From Culex pipiens pallens (Eukaryota; Arthropoda; Insecta; Diptera; Culicidae): a stretch of DNA of 64,000 bases. Position numbers and translations under genes: made by a program. The notes under the pieces were generated by a model. The model ran no database searches and was not told the origin of the DNA. It was given only the letters and a program-made list of their open reading frames with translations. The DNA is taken from positions 1,736,001 to 1,800,000 of the forward strand of contig NC_068938.1 of assembly GCF_016801865.2 (NCBI RefSeq), written 5' to 3'. Positions 54,501-64,000 of the stretch are shown piece by piece. Position 1 is the first letter of the stretch. Each line of letters begins with the position of its first letter.

Positions 54501-57500
54501 TCTGTTAATCTAACAATACCCTAAAAAAAGTATGAGGCAATCCTCATAATAATCTTCACTTGATATCGTGGACGATTATATCAGAGAGAAGTGAAATAAA
54601 AAAATCAATGAGCAATTATCTACGAAATCGGCCGATTTCGATCATTTTTATTCTTCGTATTGTTTTGTTTGGCTCAAACTTTTTGAGGATCTTCCATATG
54701 ACCAAAGAAGCTATTTTTTTGTCATTGGTTCACCCATATAAGTCTCCATACAATTTTCGCAGCTGTCCTACAAAAATGGTACGTAAATATTCGAAAATAT
54801 GGTGTCTTCGGCAAAGCTGTAGGTATTATTGATAAAAAAATGGGTGCACGGAAAAAAATTGCCGATTTTTTAATAAACTTTTTTTGTACAAAACTTAATT
54901 TCCCAAAATACGTATTTTATTTTATTTTCGAGATTTTTTTATATGTTTTAGGGGAAAAAATCCGCAACTTATGAGCCATAGAGCTTTATTAAAAAATAGT
55001 ATTTTTTGGAGAAATTTCTGAAAATATGGTTTTTGAAAAGTTTTGATTTGTTATAAAATCAAAAAACACAAATAAAATCCATTTCCGGTTTTGGTAGAGA
55101 ATTGCTCAATACTCTTTGATTATATTATCGTTATCTTTATCTGAGTATATAATTCTCGATTAAATTTTCAAAAGGCCCTATCTGCATAGGAAACCCATGA
55201 GGGATAGGTTGTTTTGAAAATTTAATCTAGAATTATTGTTGATAATATTATCATTGGAGAGAAAATAATTTCATGTTTGCATGCAAAAAAGTATGGAATG
55301 CAATTTTACGGATATTTGAAAGAGTCCTAACACTAGATGTATGTTTGATGTCAATCAAAATTGGTTTCTGCAGGTAAGTTACAAAACTAACTAACCTCAA
55401 AAAACTCCAATATCTCTGTAGTTTAAGTTAATACAATGTAAATATTTTAGGTCATTAAAATTTTCTAATTAAATAAATTTCAACTTTTCCTTCACAACAC
55501 ACAAAAACAGACAGTGGCCACGCTTTGTTTGTCCGCGCCACCTACCTGGTTTGCCACCGGCTGATCTCCTCCTGGAAGACCGACCTGAACGTGTCGCTTG
55601 CGGCTCTGGAGCTGCTCTCGGGGCTGGCCGCGATGCACATCAAGGACTCGGACGCGCTCGAGTGCAAGCGGGCGGTCAAGTGGATCTGCGACTACATCTG
55701 CTACCAGTGTTCGCGCCCTCCGCCGGCGCACAGCAAGGACCTGCACAGCACGATCGTGGCCGCGTTTCAGTGTACTTCCGCGTGGCTGCTGCACCATCCG
55801 TATCTGCTGCAGGACAAGGAGTGCTTGACGACGGTGCTGGAGGTGGTTGAGCTGGGGATTTCCGGGTCGAAGAGTGTGGGGAAGCCGGGTGAGCCGGTGA
55901 AGCACAAGGACGAGAAGGAGTTGAAGCCGGCCTCGATGAGGGTGCGGGACGCGGCGGAGAATTTGTTGACGTTGATTCTGGAGCAGATTGATTACTTCCC
56001 GGACGAGTGTGGCAAGCAGTCGCTGTCTTCGCTGCTGGACGAGGTCGTGCTGGCAAAACATTCCAACACAAATGATGAGGACACTTCGGAGATCAATCAG
56101 GAGCAGGCGATTAGGAAGTTCAAGTACTTTGTTACGGAGAACTCTACAATTTTGGCACTGTTTGAGGAACCACTTGGGAACGACCAGGATCCCCAACCAA
56201 CTGTTACAAGTGAGAGGTCTTTAACTGTTAATATTATCGAGTACTAAACCATTCTCCCTTTTAGTTCTAATCCGAGGACCGTTTGGACGACACGCTTGGA
56301 CCATGCAGCTGCGTCACCTCTCCCGTAGTAAATCCGGTACAAAATATCACGCCCCAAATCCTGGTCGACCAGTCCCCATGAACGACATCATGATTCGGCA
56401 GGAAGTGGAATACAAATTCTTCCCCGATTCGGTGGACCGCATTCCGCCGTGCGTGGTCGACTACTCGATCCCAACGTTGGACACAACCGAGCAAAAGATT
56501 GGCAATCAGTCCACGAAGCATCTGGCGCGTCTGCTCGAGGATCAGCTGGTGTACGAGAAGCTGTCCTGGGCACAAACGGAGTGTTCCGTTGACGGGTTGG
56601 GCCACGCCCAGGAAGCGACTCCGCCAAACGTTTGCCACGAGTTTCAAGCGGCACGACTGTTTCTCGCCCACTTTGGGTTCCTCTCGATTGGTCAAAATAA
56701 CAACGGCCAGAAGTTGTTGACCGCGCTGGACACGACCAAGCCCGAGTTTTGTCTAGATTTGAAAATTCTGGATAAAATGAGTCCACGAACTTGCGACACG
56801 ATCCACGTGTTTTACGTGAAGGCTGGTCAAACGTCCGAGCAGGACATTATCGGCAACATGGACTCGGAGAATCTGGCCAGCATTGATGTGCACTTTTGGA
56901 ACGTCCTCTACACTTTGGGTTGGCCGGTGAACGTCGAAGAACACGCCGGTTGGACAGGGTTCGTCAACACCAGTTGGAAAATCCCGAAAGAAAGCAAAAC
57001 CCGTCGCAAATCCCAATCGTTCAACTCTTCCAACATCGAAGATCTTCAGCTGAACGGCGATAAGAAGGTCCTGTACTGGGCGGATGTCGCTTCCGAGATC
57101 GCAATCGTGGTCCCCAACCGAAGCAACAAGAGCGAAATCACGCTGGAAGACACGCCAGACCCAAACCCAATCAACACGACGTACGAACGCAGCGTCAGCG
57201 AAATTCAACCTTCCAAGGCGGCCTCCAGCAAGTCACGCCAATTTTCCCTAGAAAACGAACCAGCCCGGCTCGGTTCCATGAGCAGCCGCTCGGCCGATCC
57301 GATTCCTCCGGTACGACGCCGCACGGGAGCCACCAAACCAACAACCCTCTACACGGCTCCAACCGCCAAGATCCTGCTTGTTTGGCTTGAGAGCTTCGAG
57401 GACCATCTCACATTCCCGGTCGACGACCTGCTGCACTACACCCGGGCAGGCTATTCCGTGTCCCAGGGTGCGCCCGTCACTCCGCTCAACTCGAACGAGT

Positions 57501-57808
57501 GCCACGTCATATTTTTGCATGCTTTGAACTGTGGCCTGTTGCGCGTCAAACTGCACGGTCCAACCGGGGGTCGTATGATGCATGATGCGCTTCCGTTGAT
57601 CGACGGGATGGTCGTCAGCAAGAGGGTCATCGGGTCGTTGATTCGACAAACGGCGTATAATATGGCTAAGCGAAGGCGGTTGGATAATGATTCTTATCAA
57701 CCGCCCCACGTGCGTCGCCGGATCAAGGTGCAGGAGATGATGCAAAAGTACAAGAAAGATATGACCGAACCGGAACTGCTGGCGGATCTCTTCAAAGCGT
57801 CGATCTAA
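45550..57808 (+). CDS. RALGAPB: Ral GTPase-activating protein subunit beta
   Basis: Eleven exons: 45550-45964, 46306-46704, 46872-47132, 47228-47659, 47978-48079, 48141-48281, 52545-53082, 53143-53351, 53642-53803, 55511-56209, 56265-57808; 1,633 residues, all junctions in phase. Regulatory subunit that heterodimerises with RalGAP alpha to switch off RalA/RalB, acting in the cytosol in exocytosis and growth signalling. Matches along the whole family: MYSEWASL start, VLFEVWLLACNRCFPSPS, TYGPAFP, NSILHLFGEWLFDAAH, CRIFCAKKTGEEILPVYLAR, YQCSRPPPAHSKDLHSTIVA, FLAHFGFLSI, WTGFVNTSW, KKVLYWADVASEIA and SYQPPHVRRR. The final exon holds the Rap/Ran-GAP-related region, non-catalytic in beta subunits. 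Exon 4 encodes a Gly/Ser-rich insect-specific linker. Intron 6 (4.3 kb) contains a satellite. Start ATG has ACACC context and agrees with vertebrate MYSEW. Confidence 0.95.
48300..48430. repeat. Imperfect (CACT)n-type microsatellite in RALGAPB intron 6
   Basis: Repeated CACTCACT and TCACTTTCAC units, pyrimidine-rich, just after exon 6. Confidence 0.6.
48690..51882. repeat. 9-bp satellite (TTTCTTAAA/TTTCTAAAA)n, about 3.2 kb, in RALGAPB intron 6
   Basis: Roughly 350 units. The left part (about 48,700-49,020) is mainly TTTCTAAAA. After a mixed zone the unit is TTTCTTAAA almost throughout, with an irregular patch near 49650-49830. Right after the array, about 51928-51958, AAATTTAAGAAATTTAAG is the same unit in reverse orientation. 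Long minus-strand frames reading KFKKFK or RNL repeats are by-products of the 9-bp period. Confidence 0.95.
51960..52287 (+). mobile_element. Probable 3' end of a non-LTR retroelement with (CATA)n tail
   Basis: A non-AT-rich block (GATGGGAGCAAGGGCG, GGCGCTTGGGGAGGGAAG) ends in GGGGATCATACATACATACA, a microsatellite tail typical of some insect LINE clades. No reverse transcriptase remains, so 5' truncation is inferred. Confidence 0.4.
54218..54345. mobile_element. Truncated copy of the AGCGAAGATGGCG foldback MITE
   Basis: ATCCAGATTTTTTTTAGCGA, AAATGGCGTACCGAATGGTG, CACGCTGTGGTACCAACATT and GTGCCATGGCAAGAGAGCCA match the left half of the element at 58132-58327. Confidence 0.65.
54346..55510. 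other. RALGAPB intron 9, AT-rich remainder
   Basis: No exon or structured element recognised. GAAAATTTAATC- and TTTAATCTAG-type sequences around 55150-55240 form a weak inverted pair. Confidence 0.4.
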
Positions 57809-58008
57809 GCTTTTACTTAATTGTTCTGAGAAATCAAAGTATTATTATTTGTGTTTCCCCTACTTTCCGTTTCCCCTCCTTGTTCTTATTGGTAGTATGT
57901 TTGTAACTGTAAAGTCTCTTTATGTATGTTTTGTTCGCTTGTTTAAATGCATTTTAATTTTTATTTATTTAACAATCATCTTAATGTTAAATCTTTATTA
58001 ATATGCAC

Positions 58009-58014
58009 AATAAA
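58009..58014 (+). terminator. Poly(A) signal of RALGAPB
   Basis: AATAAA about 200 bp after the stop codon, the first canonical signal downstream. Confidence 0.6.
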
Positions 58015-58130
58015 ACAATATTTACAATAACACCTAACAATGTGTTTTTTTGTTTCGTTTCGGAAATAAGCAATTGAGAACACTCTTACCAGCAGAGCGG
58101 TCAGTTGGTCAATTTAAAAAAAAATCGTTA

Positions 58131-58327
58131 ATCCAGGTTTTTAAGCGAAGATGGCGTTCGGATGGTGAACGTCCGAAATGTCAAAATCACGCAGTGGTAC
58201 CAATATTCCGAAAAAAGTGTGCCATGGCATGACAGCCACATTTGATTTCTAATGTTGGTGCTACTGCGTGCTTTTGACATTTCGAATGTTCACCATTCGA
58301 ACGCCATCTTCGCTTAAAAACCTGGAT
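58131..58327. mobile_element. Foldback MITE with ATCCAGGTTTTTAAGCGAAG ends
   Basis: Left end ATCCAGGTTTTTAAGCGAAG, right end CTTCGCTTAAAAACCTGGAT, a perfect inverted pair. GATGGCGTTCGGATGGTGAA pairs with TTCACCATTCGAACGCCATC. No ORF. Confidence 0.8.
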
Positions 58328-58329
58328 AT

Positions 58330-58990
58330 GAAGACCTTTTTTCTCTATAATTAATCATTAGGCGGCCAAATTAGGAAACTTTGGAATCTCAGTTTATCGA
58401 TTTTCGCTATCTTAATTTGAATTTTCACTGACAGCGCCGGTCATGATCGTCATTTGGATGCGACCGTCAGTTGACACACACGAAATTGACACGAGAGAAT
58501 GCTGAGCTAAACACTCAAACAGCCGCGTGACACGACGACGACACAGGCTCTGTCTCTTTTCCTATCTCTTTCTTGCTTGTATAAGTATGTGTGTTGACAG
58601 CAATCATTTGAATGCAGTCATGGAAAAGGTGACCGTAATATCGGCAGAATTCAAACAAACGAGCTCCAACCAATCAAAGTTGGTCGAATAAAAAAAATCT
58701 CAGGAAATCAGTCAATTTCGTGGAGAATTGCACGGTTGTATTTTTTGTGCCCGAAGAATTCAGCGACGTCATCAACATCGCTTCCACCGGGTTATTCATT
58801 TCGCGAACAACGCAAAATCATAGGACATCAAAACCTCAGCACCTGACTGGTGTATAACTTGTTGATGGCAAAATAAACTCACTTCGTTTCGGACAACCCA
58901 GAACCCAACGCGTCAGCGTAATTTATTTGAGAAACCCTCCCGTGAAATCTTGGAGCATTCGTAACTGGCGCAGTAATTCAAGCGGTCGTT
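58330..58990 (+). mobile_element. Possible LTR-retrotransposon remnant (LTR end plus primer-site-like sequence)
   Basis: A GC-richer block contains AATAAACTCACTTCG and, at about 58962-58978, AACTGGCGCAGTAATTC, which resembles the junction of an LTR with a tRNA primer-binding site (TGGCGC start). No second LTR, gag or pol is present, so this is tentative. Confidence 0.3.
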
Positions 58991-59890
58991 CGCGAAAATA
59001 TCGATAGTGGGACCAAAAGTGAAATTGGATTCGAAAAACTCGGTAGTAGTCGAGAGTGAAAAATTGCAGCGCAGAAAATTTTTCTTGACAAGTAATCACA
59101 AATTACAAAGTTACACCATTCGTGTTTTTTTTGTAATTCAGAATTACAAATAAAGTAATAGCTAATCTGATAGGAATGTAATACAGGATTAGGTAATCCC
59201 AAACAACAATAAATTTTAAATCCGATCTCAAAAGAAGTGTAAACCTGGATTACAAAAAACGAACACCAAGAAGAAGTGTTAATGAGGTATTGAAAAAAAA
59301 GCCAAAAATTAGAAAACCTTCTTAGAAAAAACACTTTTTTTGCAATGCTAACCAAAGGTGAGATTATGAATTTTGTAAAATAAGTTACAGAGATTAACTA
59401 ACTTTTGTGATACGTTTTAATTCAATTATGCTTGAAATTAAATTTTCAATAAAAATGTCCTAGCATTTGTCAGATGAAAAATTAGTTAATTAGGTAACAG
59501 TGAAAAAAAACCTTTTTTTTCTCAAAATGTAAAAATTGAAAGGCGTAACTCAGCAACCAGCAGTTCAATCAACAAAGCTTTTTAAACCCGATCCTCGATC
59601 CTAACCTGGTCGCAGTACCTAAAAGGACCTAATAAAAATAATTTATGAATAAAAAAAAGAAAGCTTTTTTTTTCTTTTTTTTTGCGATGGTGCTTTTGGC
59701 TAGTTGTTTTTATGTGTAAATGAAGGCAAACTAAACATTTCTTCTATATTTGCTTATAGAATATAAAACGATGCACTCTATCAAAAAACAGTAATGTTAT
59801 TTTTGATTACAAATAAATTTTTCAACTAAAAATGTTTGATTTTATCAAATATCATATCGTTCATTTTTTCCCGTGTACTTTTTTCTGAGA
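58991..59890. other. AT-rich interval
   Basis: Contains TAATTACAAA-type motifs in both orientations near 59100-59250. No coding or definite element. Confidence 0.4.
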
Positions 59891-60245
59891 TGTCCTACAC
59901 AGCAAAACATGTGATGGTAAAATCGCATGCAAAAGCATGCACATCACCTTCGTCAAAATAAATACTTAATATTACACACTGCATGTACAATTTTTGCAAA
60001 CACAAAAAAAAGTTGCAACCGACGGGATTCAAACCCAGCACCAACAGTATGGACTGGCGCCTTAGCCCACTCGGCCATCAGACCGATGAAAAGCTGTATG
60101 GATAAACGCATATATGAGCTTGCCATTTCGGTCAAGTAGGTTTCCCATACTGATGGGCTACATATTTCAGGGTGTAAAATCACATAAAATTGCATAAAAT
60201 AATGCAATATTTATTTTACACCCAGGCCTTTTACACGCAGCTGGA
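59891..60245 (-). mobile_element. tRNA-derived repeat (class II tRNA-like)
   Basis: The minus strand at about 60085-60015 reads GATGGCCGAGTGGGCTAAGG (box A), CGCCAGTCCATACTGTTGG, then GGGTTTGAATCCCGTCGGTT (box B). The long variable-arm-like spacing is Leu/Ser-like. Flanking TTTTACACCC/GGGTGTAAAAT motifs suggest it sits in a larger repeat. No acceptor-stem pairing strong enough for a genuine tRNA gene was found. Confidence 0.5.
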
Positions 60246-60435
60246 TTACTACTTTTTTGTACGGTAACCTACAACAAACAAAAATCTTTTCTAAAAATAA
60301 AAATTTTCAAATATTCGCAAGCCGAAGGCGTGTATGACTATCCCGCAAAATTGCATCGAAAGAAATGATGTTTGTTGCTCCTATTTTTTGGCATAAGGAT
60401 GTGGATGAAGTTCAAGAAAAAGAAGAAAAAAAAAA

Positions 60436-60735
60436 CATGTTCGTGATTCGATTATACGAAGTCCCATACAAACCTTCGGATAATCGAACTTCGGATAGTC
60501 GAAACTTCGGATAATCGAGGCTTCGGATAATCGAGTCTGCACGGAGAAAAAAGAGTTCCCAGAATCGTGAACAAGCGTTCATGAAAATGGGAACCACGAA
60601 CAAAGTGTTCAAATCCCATGGTACGATTTCCAAAAACGTACCATGAGATTTGAACACTTTGTTCGTGGTTCCCATTTTCATGAACGCTTGTTCACGATTT
60701 TGGGAACTCTTTTTTCTCCGTGTGGACTGTATAAG
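60436..60735 (+). mobile_element. Right part of a Tc1-like MITE, split by a hairpin element
   Basis: GATTCGATTATACGAAGTCC, then three TTCGGATAATCGA boxes, then CGAGTCTG; after the hairpin it continues TGGACTGTATAAG. The uninterrupted equivalent CGAGTCTGGACTGTATAAGA is at about 8859-8878. Confidence 0.75.
60540..60722. mobile_element. 183-bp near-perfect hairpin element (CACGGAGAAAAAAGAGTTCC ends)
   Basis: Starts CACGGAGAAAAAAGAGTTCC and ends GGGAACTCTTTTTTCTCCGTG, its complement. Arms of about 80 bp include GTGAACAAGCGTTCATGAAA and its complement, with an inner CATGGTACG/CGTACCATG stem around a loop of about 10 bp. It is flanked by TG on each side of the interrupted MITE. Confidence 0.85.
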
Positions 60736-60899
60736 ATAACTGGAGACATGACTTCTTAAAACACCATGCGTTTCCATCGTTCCCACTGTTTGCATGATCT
60801 CACGGAGAAACCTGGTTTGTGTTGCTCTATTTTCAACTATAACATTTTCTGTATCGTTTTCGCGTGGACTCTCGCACCAAAACGAAACGCTCAATTTCC

Positions 60900-62500
60900 T
60901 CTCCAAGCGTTGCGCTCTCCGAACATTCCAATGCTATTATTTATGCTCTCATGCTCAGAGCTTAACCTTAAGCATCTCGCTCGCGCGCTCCCAGCATAAA
61001 ACCCACCGGAGCGTGAAGATAAATTCTACGCATAAACAACACTACCACCATTGAAGTGCATTTTGGGAGCGAGAGAGAGTTTGTCGAGATCATAAACCAA
61101 GAATTTCACCAATCTCACGAAAACATGCTCACCTGTGTGTCCAGCGGGCTGGTCCACGTCTCTGTTTGCGTGCGATCCTCGCGTGATCGTTTGCGCGAGA
61201 GAGCGAAATTCTCCCATCATCATCTTGGCTGGGGTTGGTAAGCATAACTTTTTCCGACCTGCGCTCAGTTCCGACTTGATCGCGAGATTGTGTAGAAGAG
61301 AGCGGAGTTGTGTTCGCGCGAAGACTCTTGCGCCGTCGCGACCTACCGGCGGGAAACCACTCTTGAACCCCATCTTTGTCGTCCCCGGGGCGGGAAGAAG
61401 CAGAATAAGACGAAGAAGCTGTGAGTGTGGTGGGGAAAAAAAGTGCGCGCGATCAGGAGGAGGAAGAAGAAGGAGCAATAGAAGATTCCTTCCCTGGTTG
61501 TTGGATGTGGTTGAGTTTTTTTGTAAAGTGTGATCAAGTGACGGATTTTTTTTTACGCAAAGTGTGGCCATTCAACGAAACTAATCCGGTTGTCTGTGGT
61601 GGAAGAGTGGAAGAAGTTGCGTTGTAGTACTCGATCCAGGTGAAGAGAGGTCGATTTGTGTGCATTTTCTACGGCGAAGTGATTGCTGTTAGACGGGAAG
61701 CACCTCGCACAGGTGGAAAGAAGAGGAAGAAACAGACGGAGAGATAAATTACAATACGAAGGAATTTGGTGAAAAATCGCTGGAATTGTTTTGGAGAGGA
61801 GGGCAAAAACCTATTGCCAGTGACGGTGCTTTGACTGATTTTTTTTTCTGTTTGCTTCGGGATACTCTGCACTACTAAAAGGAATCGAAAGCCCAGAAGG
61901 TAAAGGTAAAAGAAGTTTAAAAAATGGAGCAGTTAAAATAAGAGAAAAAAAAAAAGATAATTTATGAAAATGTATGCAATTCGATTTTGCGACGTGTAAC
62001 ACGTTCTGGATGTTATTATTGCCTCGGCTTCTGTTCTGTTCGCTCGTTGAGGTCTCTCCCTGGTCCCGTCGAGTCATCGTCTCCGTCTTCGTCTCCATCT
62101 ATTACACTTGCTGCCATCGAACACTCCGAGAAGGCTCAGGATGTGAGGCTCAAGTTTAGGCTGCATCGACAGCGCAGAGTGATTCCGATGATGGATAACG
62201 TCTGTGTGGTGAGAAAACCGAAGAGGGATACCGTTTCATCATCATCGCATCTTCCACGGTTTGTAAGAAATTAAAAATGCGAATTTATTTTAGAACCGTC
62301 GAACCTCGGCAGCGCACCCTAAAGGACGTCGTCGGCGACGTCTCGAAGGCAGCAGCAAAAAAAAAAAAGGATAATAAATATTCAACACACAATGGACACA
62401 TACAAACGCATCACCACGAACTAGTCAGAAAATCTCACGAGAATTTGGGAGTTGGAAGTTTTGTTTGAAGTGCGCAAGATAAGAGCAGACTGGTGCCGAT
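60900..62500. promoter_or_regulatory. Promoter or 5'UTR-like region of an unidentified gene
   Basis: GC content rises, repeats stop, and GAGCGAGAGAGAG (about 61071), GCGCGAGAGAGCG (about 61192) and other GA-rich boxes appear, as in insect GAGA-type promoters. An initiator match CTCAGTTCCG lies near 61265. Short frames (for example 61135-61533) have no family resemblance and biased Arg/Ser content, so they are not called. The gene may lie beyond the window. Strand is probably plus but not proven. Confidence 0.35.
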
Positions 62501-63915
62501 GAGACCGCGTTTTTTTGTCTGTTGTTCAAGTGCGTTGGTTGTTAGAAGTTTTGCTGAATGGAGCGAAGAAAAGGATTTCAATTAAAATTTTGTTAAAACG
62601 AATCAGTTGAGGGAAGGGTTGCCATTTGAAAAATGATGCATCTTTCAGCTGCGAAATCGAAAATCGCTCATGGAACGCTTTGAATAGATTTTCATAGCTA
62701 TATTGTTTTATGTTATGTACAGAAACAATTTGGGCAATTATTTATTGATTAAGTTTCTGAGTTTCTAAAATGAAGTGACTCTATGTACTCTTCGACAAGA
62801 ATGTGGCTTCAAGAGCAAATTTCAGACAAGATCTAAGGATATTTTTTCAAACTAAAGATGAGTCCGCGTCCAGATTGCTTCCAAATTGTCTCAAATTGGT
62901 AAGCTTCCTTCTGAAGGTGTATTTTTATGATTAATATTGGGTGATGTTTTGTAGTGAACTCTTTTAGCTTAAAAAACTTTTTTTTTAGGGAATTGGTTGA
63001 TTTATTAAAATTTAGTTTTATGCCTGCAAAAAATATTTTATTGATACAATTCGGTTTCCGAAAATTCAAAACGTGACCATTTGATGTAGAGAAAATATAT
63101 AGTGATGTTTTTCTATTATATATGGCGCCATTTTCATTATGCAAAATAAGAGCAATTTGTTAAATTCTTCGTAATATTTTCAATTGAGAGCTAACATAAT
63201 TCTAGTTATTCTTGTTTGCAAATCTCTTTAAATTTAAGGTTTCTTGTATTATAAGTATTTTATTATTCAATCTTTTTTCTCGCTTTTAAGAATTTTTGGT
63301 CAATTGCAAATATCAACTTTTCATAGTAAAGATGTAAAGTTATAAAAAAAATTACTGAGCAATTGTTATATTTGCCTAGGAAATATCTCTGTGTACAACA
63401 CAAAGCTTGTAACATTTTTTTTATAGAATTTACAAATATTTTGTGTAGTCCTTGTCTTCTCAATCCGAATCTTAAAAAATAGGGACCAAAAATAAATATT
63501 TTAAAAACCTTTTTTTTACTTTTCAGATACTGTAATAAATACAGCATTTTTTTCGAAAAATGAGATTTTTTTTTAACCAAGTGAACAAGGTTAAACATGT
63601 AATTCAATATTAAGGATGAGTTCAGGTTTTTTGAACAACACAAAACTTGTGACATTTATTCAGAGACTAAAATTGTGTAATTTCTATCTTTTCTAAAATT
63701 TGTGTAGTTTTTGTCTTCCTAAGATTGTGTAATTTTTGTCTTCTCGTAATAAATTTATCTAAACAAATTGGGATCAAAATATTATGTTTACACCCTTGGG
63801 ATAAAAATGTATTTCAATGATAAATGAATTCAGGTTTTTCCTCAACAAATGAGAATATTTAAAACCAGTTATTTGTATTCAATAAATCACAAACAACTAG
63901 ACGCTAACATTTCAA
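62501..63915. other. AT-rich interval
   Basis: No coding recognised. AACACAAAGCTTGTAACATTT (about 63399) and AACACAAAACTTGTGACATTT (about 63639) are diverged direct repeats, as are the nearby TTTTTGTCTTC phrases. It could be intronic. Confidence 0.4.
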
Positions 63916-63918
63916 AAC

Positions 63919-64000
63919 AGTCCAGACTCGATTATCCGAAGTGCTTGGCAAAATTTCACTTCGGATAATCGAACCATGGATTTATTTTCGTTGTCTTATT
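63919..64000 (+). mobile_element. Tc1-like MITE, cut by the window end
   Basis: ACAGTCCAGACTCGATTATC, then GCTTGGCAAAATTTCACTTC and GGATAATCGAACC, the clean left end of the family seen at 8114. Confidence 0.75.

Noticed and set aside
55492..56196. 234-codon minus-strand open frame opposite RALGAPB exon 10
   Set aside because: Antisense shadow of a conserved exon.
60009..60092. tRNA-Leu/Ser gene candidate on the minus strand
   Set aside because: Promoter boxes are present, but acceptor-stem pairing is poor and it sits inside a repeat.
61135..61533. 132-codon plus-strand frame in the GAGA-rich region
   Set aside because: Arg/Ser-biased with no recognisable domain; more consistent with 5'UTR or promoter DNA.

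Overview
The window is insect nuclear DNA, almost certainly from a mosquito and most likely a Culex-like culicine. The reasons are multi-exon genes with short GT-AG introns (about 50-100 bp), insect-type gene families, and intergenic DNA packed with MITEs, foldback elements, tRNA-derived SINEs and AT-rich satellites. The species is an inference; no search could be run.

Layout. 1-628 is the last coding exon of an ETS-domain transcription factor (ERG/FLI or Ets65A type). 629-5196 is non-coding and repeat-rich. 5.2-17.9 kb is a same-strand cluster of divergent nicotinic acetylcholine receptor subunits. Three (A, B, D) are complete alpha-type genes with the same TATA-to-initiator spacing. A fourth, very divergent 3' half (C) lies inside intron 3 of gene B, with its own stop and poly(A) signal but no visible 5' exons. 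It joins in phase to the 5' exons of B, so B and C look like alternative 3' halves of one locus. 19.4-22.1 kb is a compact mitochondrial/cytoskeletal block: a CEBPZOS-like small protein, a UQCC3-like small protein overlapping it by ATGA, and tubulin cofactor C 14 nt later (an apparent tricistronic unit), facing ATP synthase subunit g on the other strand. Cytidine deaminase (25.2-25.8 kb) and the histone chaperone HIRA (27.5-30.6 kb, minus) follow.

30.9-33.7 kb is a transposon cluster. 33.9-38.7 kb is V-ATPase V1 subunit H, with an in-phase 240-nt candidate cassette exon encoding a His-rich 80-residue insert. It converges with mitochondrial ribosomal protein L4 (39.1-40.0 kb, minus). 40.5-44.0 kb holds an ORF1-only non-LTR retroelement embedded in an 8-bp satellite. 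45.5-57.8 kb is the 11-exon Ral GTPase-activating protein beta subunit gene; its intron 6 carries a 3.2-kb 9-bp satellite. 57.8-64 kb is repeat-rich, with a GAGA-rich promoter or 5'UTR-like stretch at about 60.9-62.5 kb that may belong to a gene beyond the window.

The genes do not form one pathway. The functional groupings visible are the receptor cluster and the polycistronic mitochondrial block. The best candidates for undescribed biology are the nested receptor 3' half, the tricistronic unit, the His-rich V1H exon, the ORF1-only element in a satellite, and the dimeric tRNA SINEs with exchanged heads. Exon boundaries come from reading splice signals, phase and family conservation, not transcripts.
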